Shown: positions 45,809 to 55,145 of the stretch, piece after piece
Numbering within the stretch: position 1 is the stretch's first letter
Layout of the letters: each line of letters opens with the position of its first letter
Origin: Maratus speciosus
Lineage: Eukaryota; Arthropoda; Arachnida; Araneae; Salticidae
DNA length: 64,000 nt
Direction of reading: 5' to 3'
Assembly (NCBI GenBank): GCA_963932465.1
Contig: OZ010796.1
Coordinates: forward strand, 73,225,974-73,289,973
The notes under the pieces: model-generated
What the model was told of the DNA's origin: nothing
Database searches by the model: none
The model's input: only the letters and a program-made list of their open reading frames with translations
Translations under genes and position numbers: made by a program

Positions 45809-46203
45809 CAGGCGTCAATACAGGTTTTTTTTCTTTTTTTTCTTGGGGCCCGTTTTGAGAAAAATAAAAGTTATTTTTGTGATTTTTTTTTTTTTTTTTT
45901 TTTTGCGAAAAATAACATTTTGTCACGAAAGATGAAATACTGTTTCTCAAATTCGAACCAAACGTTCATTAATAATAACTTGTTTAAATCCTTCAGCTAA
46001 AGTTTTCCTTTCTGGTAAGCTTATTTTGTTTAATTTTAATATTTTAATAAAATTAATGAATGAAAAGTATGTTTTTATTGAAAGGAATTTTGTGAAGGCG
46101 CCTGTTTTATTAAAGGGACTTTTGTGAAGGGGCCTATTTTATTAAATGGATTTTTGCGAAGGGGCCCTAAATAGGTCCCAAATTTTGCCTGGATAGACCC
46201 CTG
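45809..46203. mobile_element. hAT-like MITE (CAGGGGTC ends), copy 2
   Basis: The left end CAGGCGTCAATACAGG and the right end read inward, CAGGGGTCTATCCAGGC, match 32894-33286. The body has T runs and GTGAAGGGGCCTATTTTATT phrases. Flanks (GTAGCTAG and GCTAGTAA) do not give a clean 8-bp duplication. Confidence 0.6.
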
Positions 46204-46786
46204 GCTAGTAATGCCCCTTTGAATATTATAGTAATTTAAATTTTAATACCTCTCCATTAAAGTTCTAAATTCTAAAGAAACTTAATTTTTTTAATTATTA
46301 AATTATTGCACAGATACCTTCTAAAATGTCTTCTGCCAAACGTATTTTAATTTATTATTTCCTAAGTACATCTCCCGATAAAGCCGAAAGAGAGCTTTCC
46401 TTAAAAATAGCAGTAATGAAATTTTAGTGCGAAATCGAGAATCAATAAAAAATTATTTTTAGAAATAGTTTTTTAACATACTTTGCAGAATAAAAAAAAA
46501 TGTATTTTTACCTGTTAAACTTTTTTAAGGTAAAGCTTCTTTCCTATTTAAAAAAAAACATTGCCTAATATCTATTTTTTTTAAAAATTCTAAATAAATT
46601 TCAAAAGTATTAACCTCTTCACGCCTTTGGCCACCTATGTGAACATTTAGTTTTTATAATTATAATGACTGTCAATAATAAAAAGTACAGAATTCCTCAA
46701 CACGAAAAGTAAAAAATTTATGCTTTGACTGCCCTGAAAATGTTATTATGTACAGTTAGAGATATAAAAAAAGCGTGAAGACACAT
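46204..46786. other. AT-rich spacer, no gene seen
   Basis: No repeat or coding signal recognised. Confidence 0.4.
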
Positions 46787-46934
46787 TTTATTAACTATGT
46801 GTTAATTCTTTCCAGACTGCGTGAATATCATATGATAATATATCGTTACAGCATATTACAGCGTTACAGCGTGGATACCATATTATCATATGATATCCAC
46901 GCAGTTTGGAAAGAATTAATACATAGTTAATAAA
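46787..46934. repeat. Cruciform-forming palindromic MITE
   Basis: Arms of about 55 bp begin TTTATTAACTATGTGTTAAT and run through TCTTTCCAGACTGCGTG and ATATCATATGATA. TTAA occurs at 46791-46794 and 46927-46930. The loop holds three copies of GTTACAGC or a close variant. Confidence 0.75.
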
Positions 46935-47309
46935 CCTGTACTTTTTGAAAAAAGAATAGCGCTTCCGTTCCTCCCCCCCTTATATTCCAATTCACCCTTG
47001 AAATAAAATAGTCTGTTCCGGACAAGGCTAAAGACGCAGAGAGTGAACAGCTGTTAGTTTTTCACTGAGGATGGCTGAGTAAGTGTCGGTCGAAAACGTT
47101 TTGGATTTTAAATTACTTTAATGTGTTTTTAAAGGATTTTATTATACTTGACACCTGTAAGCAATGTATTTACATTTGTGTATCTTATATATGTTTATTA
47201 GTAATCAAGGTGAATTGTGCACTAAAATTTCAACTTTCTATTGGTAGATCATAAATTTGCTTAAATATTCGTTTCAACCCTTTACAAACCGATTTGGGTT
47301 TAAATACAT
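46935..47309. other. Spacer with a possible Penelope-type terminal motif
   Basis: CTGAGGATGGCTGAGTAAGT followed by GTCGGTCGAAAACG at 47065-47098 resembles stem-loop motifs near Penelope-like element ends and compares with CTGAAGATGAACC...GGTTTGAAAG at 63550. The relation is tentative. Confidence 0.3.
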
Positions 47310-47313
47310 TTAA

Positions 47314-47824
47314 CTCTTTATCTACTGAGGGTACTTATAAGTACCATTAAAATAACTTGTTATAAATTTTATTTAATACATCGATTAATAGTAATGTAAT
47401 TTAAAATGAGTTATAGATGCATTACTTTATCTTGTTCCAAAAGCATGATGGGTTACACAAAACAAAAATATTTTAAAAAGGCAGATTTCTTTTGCCTTTG
47501 CCTCTTTTCAGCTTTCTTGGCGTTGGAAGGATGGGGGAGGGGAGGGGAGAGAATTTTTCAATTCGGAAATATTTCTATATTTCTATTGTAAGAGCATTGT
47601 ATTTGTACCTTTCCTAATTCTACAAAATACTAAGAAAAATATTTAAAATAAAAGATTGGAGTGGGGTTATAAATAGTGCACAAAATCCCTATAAATTCAA
47701 ATTGAATGAATCCTTGTAAAATTTATTAACTGATTATGTAAATCTTCTAATGTAGTTTCAAAAATTAATGAAAAATGCTTTGAAGATAAAATTTTTATGA
47801 ATTCATAATTCAGTACATAAAGGG
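47314..47824. mobile_element. TTAA element, GTACTT-hairpin subfamily, intact ends
   Basis: TTAA at 47310-47313 and 47825-47828. Ends are CTCTTTATCTACTGAGGG and, from the right, CCCTTTATGTACTGAAT. The perfect palindrome GGTACTTATAAGTACC at 47330-47345 starts 17 bp inside the left TTAA. It is the uninterrupted relative of the element hit at 27539-27542. A 61-codon frame inside is not supported. Confidence 0.8.
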
Positions 47825-48039
47825 TTAAAAAAATAGTTTTATATTTTCGTCGCCCAATGCTTCTGCTTAACCTTTTAATGCTCCATAGTGCAACGCGTTT
47901 CGGAAGAAATAATCTTTTTCATCCAGCGCAAAAAGACGTCATGCCAAGAACAAAAGAAATTCTACCTTCTGCTCTCGCATCAGTAGGACGTACAACTAAT
48001 ATAAACCTAGTAGGTAGACATCCACTGTGGCACTGTGTA

Positions 48040-48265
48040 CACGGACAAAACTGTTTAGTTGAAATTACTAAATTTTGGTTCATATAGCTCCATCCAAATA
48101 TTTTGGTTGGAATGATTAAATTTTGGTTAGATTAACGAAATTATTTTGTTAATTCAACAAATCGTTTGGTTAATCCACCCAAAATTTGGACATTCCAACC
48201 AAAATATTTGGATGGAGCTATATGAACCAAAATTTGGTAATTTCAACAAAACAGTTTTTTCCGTG
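48040..48265. mobile_element. Palindromic TA-flanked MITE, 226 bp
   Basis: TA at 48038-48039 and 48266-48267. Long arms are almost exact inverses: CACGGACAAAACTGTTTAGT and, from the right, CACGGAAAAAACTGTTTTGT, then AAATTTTGGTTCATATAGCT, CCATCCAAATATTTTGGTTG and so on to the middle. The centre is built of TTTGGTTA-like words. Confidence 0.85.
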
Positions 48266-48480
48266 TAGGAAAAGTTAAAGCTCTAATCCGGATACAGAAA
48301 ATATGGTGCTTTCATTTTACAACAACAAACGTAAAAAAAAATAGACCCCAGCGGAATGGAGTAAAATTCTAAGATAATTTTATTATTAAGTGTAGTAATA
48401 AAAATTTATTATTAAGTATAATTTCATTATTATCATTATTTCTATGATTTATTTTCTCAAATGTGAACATGGAAGTTTAA

Positions 48481-49302
48481 CCCATTTATGCCTAGTGTCC
48501 CGTTTTTGGGACGTTTCGAATTTTAATAATTTTTTTTTTAATTTTCTTCTTTACAACATGAAAATTGTATGAAGTAATTGTCTGTAAATGTCTTTATCTA
48601 TTATCAAGAGATGACAGCATAAGATGAATATTTATTTGCTTAAGTGAAGGCCTTTTTTCGAAGTTTATAGAATTTTCATTTTTAAAGATAGCGAAATGTA
48701 AAAAGTAAGTTTACTTGTATTTTTTGTATCAAGGATCCAAATAAATAAGTCATAATCTTAGCTTGTAGACTTCTTTGAAATACATATATTTTTTTAATTG
48801 CGAATTATATGTTCAAGCCTATTTTTTATGCATGTTTGTAACGTACAAAATAGAGGGTGCAAGGCGCAAATGGGTGCCTATTTCTATTAGCCATTTAGGG
48901 GGCAGTTATTTATGTGAAGTCCTTTTCAAGATGATTTTGAAATAAATTGCTTTTTAGCTCAAATACAACTATTCTTAATTTATTATTAATAATGGTACTT
49001 ATAATGTTATTAGTCTCTGTAAAGAAATAAAGATATATTTTTAATAGTTCATAAAAATACTAATTATAGTATATAATATACAATTTAAAAGCTTAATTTA
49101 TATAAATTTAGACAAAACATATAACTATGCCTTTTTCCACATATGGATATTGCCATATTTTGTAAGTTTACATTTTATTAAATAGATACAAAAATACTTT
49201 AGCGTAATTTTTTTTTTTTAGTATTATTGCAGTTTATTTTGCAACATTTTAAAGTGATTTTACCGACAAATTTGAGAAAACAAAAATTCAGGCATAAATG
49301 AG
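48481..49302. mobile_element. TTAA MITE with hairpin, 822 bp
   Basis: TTAA at 48477-48480 and 49303-49306. Ends are CCCATTTATGCCTAG and, from the right, CTCATTTATGCCTGA. A GTCCC-GTTTTT-GGGAC type hairpin at 48497-48512 starts 17 bp inside the left TTAA. A short minus-strand frame at 49199-49399 runs across the right end and is not supported. Confidence 0.8.
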
Positions 49303-49906
49303 TTAACAAATTAGAACATGTGCATTTCTTATTAACATTATTATGTTTTTTAATGTGAATCATTTTAGTAGGTCTACCAATTTTTAGACCTTTTTCCAAT
49401 TTTTATTAATTTTTTATTTAAACATTGCGAAAGACGATAAAAATAAATGTTTGACGATTCTGTGGCTTCTTTATAACAGAAACGTAATTTCGATCTTTAT
49501 AAAGTAAACCATCTTTATGTTTCCACTGCTATTTATTTATTTTCCAGTTTCTTGCTTAAAATATATTTAGATATTCCTGGTATATTCTGTCGAAGTTACG
49601 TAGAGAATATTCGGTGAAGTTACCGCCTTTAAATACTTTTTCTCAGTTTTCAATATATCAGTCTGTTTAAAATGCTAGAACAGCAACATATATCTTTCAA
49701 TTTACTTGATTATTTTTGTTCGTTTGTTTGTTTTAACGTTCCTTATAGTGTGTTATTAGTGTTCAGAACTGAAATAATATAAATAATTAAGTAAAATGTT
49801 AAGTAAACTGTGGACTAACTGTCAATTTACGACACACTCTCAGAAAAAGTTACTTCAATTCACGGAAATTTTCCCGGCAGCAGTGCTACTAGAATTTTTC
49901 TGTTAA

Positions 49907-50339
49907 GGCTGTTCTCAAATCCAAAAGGGCAACTTTCAGACATAAGTTTTAATTTATTTTTGGTCGGAAATGTATGAAACTAGCCGATGTTGTTGTTCAG
50001 AAACAATGTAATCAAGCTGTTTTTTTTCGTTTTCTTTTTTTTTTTTTTTGCAAACGCAATAGATCTTTCAGAAAATAGTGTCAAAGTTGACGTTTTGAAC
50101 CGAAGTTCCCGAAGAAAGCAGAAAAACCGGCCAGCGAAGGGAGAAAACAGCTTTGTCACGTGATCAAAATCGCTTATAACTCATTAGGTAATTGGTTGAT
50201 CAAAAAATGGAAAAAACAGTTCGATTCCAAATCGCTTCCATAGTCAGGCCTTATAATTTTATATCTTTGTGTTAAAAAATGAATCTGTAAATGTGTCAAA
50301 ACGTTTTGCGCTTGTTGAGCAGAGCACTTGCGAACAGCC
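49907..50339. mobile_element. TTAA MITE, family A copy 4, with proven empty sites
   Basis: TTAA at 49903-49906 and 50340-50343. Ends are GGCTGTTCTCAAATCC and CGAACAGCC. The uninterrupted relatives read TTTTTCCGTTAATAGACG at 33643-33660 and, inverted, CAATTAACGAAAAAATCC at 54509-54526, each with one TTAA. Confidence 0.93.
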
Positions 50340-50977
50340 TTAATAGACGAATATCCGTTTCTTTTTTTCTCCGTTACAGGATGTAAAATATATCGAAGAA
50401 ACAATCGAAGAAAATGGGTATAAAATAAAAGTCACTGATCTTGGGATTGAACCAGCTACCTTGTTACGAGATCAGTACTCTAACCACTCGGATAGAGTTG
50501 TACAGTAGTGAAACAGTTTGAAGTAAACATCTTTGCCTCAGATGGGTTATTGATGATAAATTTCTTTAAAAAGCTTTGAATTTTGAAGTTAATGTCGGGA
50601 AGATCTTGTCTTTAATGAGATGGTGGCTCGGTTTTAATACTTTAGTATTAAAATAGGATAAAAATAGGAATTATAAATATTTTTATGTAGATTGCTACAT
50701 GTAAAATATGAATATTATTTTTTTATGCGAGAAATTTTTTTTTTTTTTTTTGAATAAAATCCATTTTTTCCCATTTAATATTTTAATCCAAATATCTATG
50801 TTAAATAAATTATTAAACCATTAAAATTAACCATTTAAAATATATTTTAAATGCGAATATATTTTTTAAACTTTAAAAAATAAATTGTGAATAATACTTT
50901 TAAAGGAATGATGAGAAAATTAATTGTTAATTATTTTCAAATTCGAAAACGTTTCTTTTCTTTGCTGTTGGTTTTAG

Positions 50978-50978
<1 letters not shown>

Positions 50979-51020
<42 letters not shown>
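50979..51020. repeat. (ATT)n microsatellite
   Basis: About 14 perfect trinucleotide units. Copies 1 and 3 of MITE family T lack this expansion. Confidence 0.9.
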
Positions 51021-51022
<2 letters not shown>

Positions 51023-51325
51023 ATCAGAAATCCCAATTTATAGAATTTTTGATTTTTCGTTTTTAAAATGAATTCGGATTTAGTATTAATAGAGCCAATA
51101 CGCATGCGTGCTAGGAATGAACGGAATTTCTCCTTCTTTTTCAAACTTTTTGGCAGAATTCATTGATAAAACATATTTTCTAGGAGTATTGAAATTATTC
51201 GTTAAAAAATGAGGAATAATTTAGTGTATATAGACGAGTTTTTCTGACAGTGCATTTTTACATATATCATGACATTTTATTACTGTTTTCCAGAATTTAT
51301 TATTTTTTGGAAATCGTCTCCTTAC

Positions 51326-52493
51326 TAGAGCCGTACCGAATACTCGGTACTCGGCCTACTCGGCCAATTTGCCGAGTACTCGGTACTCGGCGAAATTTTG
51401 GCCGAGTACTCGGCCAATACGGAGTAGTTGTAAGAATTTCATTTTTAGCATATGATATGAATTTAAAACTGTCTGTAAAAAGTTATTCGAATATCAATGT
51501 ATAATATATGCAAAAATTCATAAAACTATTTACTTGGTATTTAGCAATATGTCTACAAAATATAGAAAAAGTTAAAAACAAAAACCCTCATAAAATAATT
51601 CCAGATTAAAATTTAGTTTCACATTTATACAAAGAAAAATAAGTTATTTTTAAATATATAGGAAAACAGAAAATACTATTATTTTAGATAAAGAAACTGA
51701 AAATACAATAAATGTAATAAAAAAAATAATAATTAAATTTATTGTATTTCAAATAATGGTACAAAAACACCAAACGTTCTACATTATCAGTAGACAGGGC
51801 ATTTCTTTACTACTATAAATTTGGCCTACCTCTGAAAATATATGTTCAGAATAAACAGTGGTTGAAGGTGCACATAAGAATTTTTTTGCAAGGTTGCACA
51901 TAATCAGAAAAGTCCCCCCCCCCCCCCCCCCGTGCAAATGGAGTGTCAGTTTTACATAAGTTTTCTGTTAAGAAATCCTGTATCGCTTTTTGTACCTCTC
52001 ATTGTATTTTTCTCTCTTTTACTTTTAATCAAAAGAAAATAAGGTACAGTTACAAAATAAATATGAAATGTTTTGCATTATTCAATCAATTGTTACAGTA
52101 ACCAATAAACATTTTTATTTTTGATAGACAGATTTCAGGTATCGGGATAAATTAGAGGGTTGAAGAATGTTTTAATTTTATATTGGTTAATAATTGTAGT
52201 TGTTATGTGTCAATTCTCCTTTTTTTGCTACTGTTTTGAATTGTCAAAAATTGTCTTTAAAAGGTGCGCAAATAAATTTCAAATTTAATTAGTTAATTTA
52301 TATATACTATATATGTATATTATATATATGTACACACATATGTACACCTAAGCTCACATGTGCACATCAGCGTTTTTTTTTCCCTTGTTACCCAACTACT
52401 CGGTATTCGGTACTCGGTACTCGGCCGAGTAGTCAGTGGCCGAGTAACTCAGTACTCGGCTACTCGGCCAAAGCACTACTCGGTACACCACTA
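51326..52493 (-). mobile_element. hAT-type transposon with ACTCGG subterminal arrays
   Basis: Perfect 8-bp duplication CTCCTTAC at 51318-51325 and 52494-52501. Ends are TAGAGCCGTACCGAATACTC and, from the right, TAGTGGTGTACCGAGTAGTG. Each end is followed by about 100 bp of TACTCGG and GGCCGAGT repeats. A transposase remnant is inside, and a poly-C run lies at 51916-51931. Confidence 0.9.
51735..51898 (-). pseudogene. hAT transposase, C-terminal remnant
   Basis: The minus-strand frame from 51898 reads CNLAKKFLCAPSTTVYSEHI then FSEVGQIYSSK. After a frameshift it continues ERLVFLYHYLKYNKF. A-P-S-x-x-x-x-S-E-x-x-F-S-x-x-G is the hAT C-terminal motif. Its orientation and place inside the 51326-52493 element support ownership by that element. 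It is broken by a frameshift and stops, and the catalytic part is not visible. Confidence 0.7.
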
Positions 52494-52784
52494 CTCCTTA
52501 CAATTATATTTTAACAATTATATACGAACAGTTGAAAGAAACGTATGAAAAAAAAAAAAAAAAACATTTTTGAATACGAAAGAATTACATATTTTCTTCA
52601 TTAAATCATTTTTCCTTCACAAAAGCATTTAATAATATGTCATAAATCGTATTATAAATAAACGAAAGAACATAGAAATTTTCAAAAGGTTAAGATTCAC
52701 CCTTAAAACTTTAAAAAAAATTTCATCATGTTGTAAACAGTACTGCTTCAAGTGTAAAGTATAGTTAAATAAACACAAAAAAAG

Positions 52785-53265
52785 TCAGAAATTGTACGTC
52801 AAACGCGACCAATGAGGTGCGTTCGTACTATAACTATATATAATATAAATATATTATATATATTATAAATATTCAAATCTTGGCGCCATAGCTGTTGCAA
52901 TCTTATGCAAAAATGCACGATTACAAAATTTATTACGATTCTATAGATTCAATTCAGTCATACAGAAATAATAGGACTCCCTCTTAAAGAGGACGTCATC
53001 ACCATGACGATCCAGAATCATGACTTATCATGGGATGCCATTGGATAGGATTTAATAGAGTGAAGAAAACTTTTATGAATATCTTTTAAAGTTTTGATTC
53101 GATTTTCATAAAATTTGAAATTTCATGAAATGACTTGATACCATTCTGCAACGATTCTATAGATTAAATTTGAAACCATTCTGTTGGGTAGTCTTGGCGC
53201 TGCGAACAAACCGGGCGACGATTATAGGTGCTACGTATTTATATAACTACGAGCGCACCTAAAAA
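52785..53265. repeat. Second copy of the 37745-38265 repeat
   Basis: Shares the phrases listed there. The copy has CATGACGATCCAGAATCATG where the first has CATGACAACCTAGAATCATG, and a short (TATA)n stretch near 52835-52870. Confidence 0.55.
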
Positions 53266-53342
53266 GGAAATATTCACATACCTTTTTAAGATATAACAAT
53301 AAAGTTAATGTAACTGTATCCATCTTATCAATGAGGTCTGCT

Positions 53343-53528
53343 TGTTCTCATAGCAGCATTAGAAAGCATCGTGCTAAAAAGTAATAATAAATATATACGA
53401 GTTAATTCTTCAGATTTATTTATTTTAGATTTATTTTGTTCTCATAGCAGCATTAGAAAGCATTGTGCTAAAAAGTAATAATAAATATATACCAGTTAAT
53501 TCTTCAGATTTATTTATTTTAGTCAAAA
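53343..53528. repeat. Recent 94-bp tandem duplication
   Basis: The unit starting TGTTCTCATAGCAGCATTAG occurs at 53343 and 53437 with only two or three differences over its length. Confidence 0.85.
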
Positions 53529-53633
53529 GCTTTGTTTGTATTTATGATTCATGCTTTGTTTGGTCATTATTTCAGGTATTCTTATTTTTTTTTCCTTCTT
53601 CCTTTTGACTCATTTGATGAAATAAATTTTAAT

Positions 53634-54573
53634 TCAGAAAAACTCGTCAATATACACTAAATTATTCCTCATTTTTAAACAAATAATTTCCGTACTCCTA
53701 GAAAACATGTTTTTTCCGTGAATTCTTCAAGAAAGTCTGAAAAAGAGAGAGAAATTCCGTTCATTCCTAGCACGCATGCGCTCTATTAATACTAAAATCC
53801 GAATTCATTTTTAAACGAAAAACCAAAAATTCTATAAATTAAGATTTCTGATTTAATTAAAATAGAAAAAGTTTTCGAATTTAAGAATAAATAACAATTA
53901 CTTTTCTCATTCATTCAAAAGGACTCACAATTTATTTTTTTTAAGTTGAGCTTAAGTTAGTTTAAATAAAGTTGAATTTGTAAAGTTCTTTATAAAAATA
54001 TATTCGCATTTAAAATATATTTTAAATGAACACATTTAAAAGATATCTTAATTTAAATATTAAATGGAAAAAAAAATCGATTTTACTCAAAAAAGAAAAA
54101 AAAAATTCTTATCGAATAAAAATATAACATTCATGTTTTGCATCTAGCTTATATCTTACTTATCTTGTTTTACATCTTACTTAAAAATATTTATAATTAA
54201 TATTTTTATCATATACTAATACTTAAGTATTAAAATCCCAGCGACATCTCATTAAAGACGAAATCTCTCCGAAATTACCTTCAAAATTAAAAGCTTTTGT
54301 AAAGAAATTAATCAAGCCATAGCCTTCTGAAGCAAACATACTTACTTCAAACTATTTGAGTACCATATAACTGTAGCCCAGTGATTAGCGTAACGCTAAG
54401 ATATCTGGTTCGATTATAGGTCAGAAACTTTTATTTTTTCCCCCACTTTTTTCAATTGACGCATATTTTACCTTCTGTAACGGAGAAAAAAAAGAAACAA
54501 ATACTGGTCAATTAACGAAAAAATCCTGGTAGCATTGCTGCCAGGAAAATTTCCGGGAATTGAAGAGAGTGTG
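53634..54573. mobile_element. MITE family T, copy 3 (inverted, uninterrupted)
   Basis: It runs from TCAGAAAAACTCGTC to TTGAAGAGAGTGTG and is the reverse complement of the other copies. It has no nested insert, so its 940 bp is the native length. The tRNA-like part keeps GTAGCCCAGTGATTAGCG and CTGGTTCGATTAT. Confidence 0.75.
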
Positions 54574-54941
54574 AAATCAAATCCGTTTCCTTTTATTGAT
54601 ATGTAAAAGAATAAATAAAGAAAATGTACACATTTAATGAAATTAATAGTTACGAATATTGACGAGTATTATAAATATAATCATTCTCATCAGTACACAC
54701 ACACACTCATACACTAGTATATATGCATATACATATACTGCCGAGTGACAACCCGATTTTTTGCATTTGTATTACATGAGACTCTCCAATTTTTCAGAGT
54801 GGGAAGGGAACTTAGTTTTAATTTACAATTAGAATAGTTTTAATAACAAATGACTTTCAAAGTGCAATTATCTGTTGAATCAAAAGTCTGAAATTCAAAA
54901 AATAAATAAAAATTCTAGATTCGCTTATTATATTCATTTAA

Positions 54942-55141
54942 CCCGTTGGGGACGAGCGACACGTATACGTGCCGTATGAAGCGCTCAGAATCCTTGTTTT
55001 TCCTCACCAGTAAAATTTTACTGTAAAATTTGCCTTATTTAATCAGCGCATTTTCTCGATTCAAGAAGACACAAATTTCTGTTTTTAAAAAACGGTGACG
55101 AAAGATTAAAAATTTCGTAAAAGGCTCCCGTCCCGAAGGGG
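54942..55141. mobile_element. TTAA MITE with CACGTATACGTG palindrome, 200 bp
   Basis: TTAA at 54938-54941 and 55142-55145. Ends are CCCGTTGGGGACGAGCG and, from the right, CCCCTTCGGGACGGGAG. The perfect palindrome CACGTATACGTG at 54960-54971 starts 19 bp inside the left TTAA. Confidence 0.8.
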
Positions 55142-55145
55142 TTAA

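Larger units (their letters stand above)
49835..51252. mobile_element. MITE family T (tRNA-containing), copy 2
   Basis: The best-preserved ends are CACTCTCAGAAAAAG and, from the right, CACTGTCAGAAAAACTC. It contains the nested family A MITE (49907-50339), a tRNA-Thr-like segment on the minus strand at about 50446-50505 (GAGTGGTTAGAGTAC, ATCTCGTAACA, CTGGTTCAATCCC), and an (ATT)n tract at 50979-51020. Confidence 0.8.

Noticed and set aside
45809..46203. 8-bp target duplication for this hAT-like MITE
   Set aside because: Flanks GTAGCTAG and GCTAGTAA share only a shifted GCTAG word, which is not a direct 8-bp repeat.
54360..54430. Possible functional tRNA gene
   Set aside because: Only box-like fragments (GTAGCCCAGTGATTA, GGTTCGATTAT) of MITE family T remain and no cloverleaf can be closed; the same applies at 33725 and 50446.
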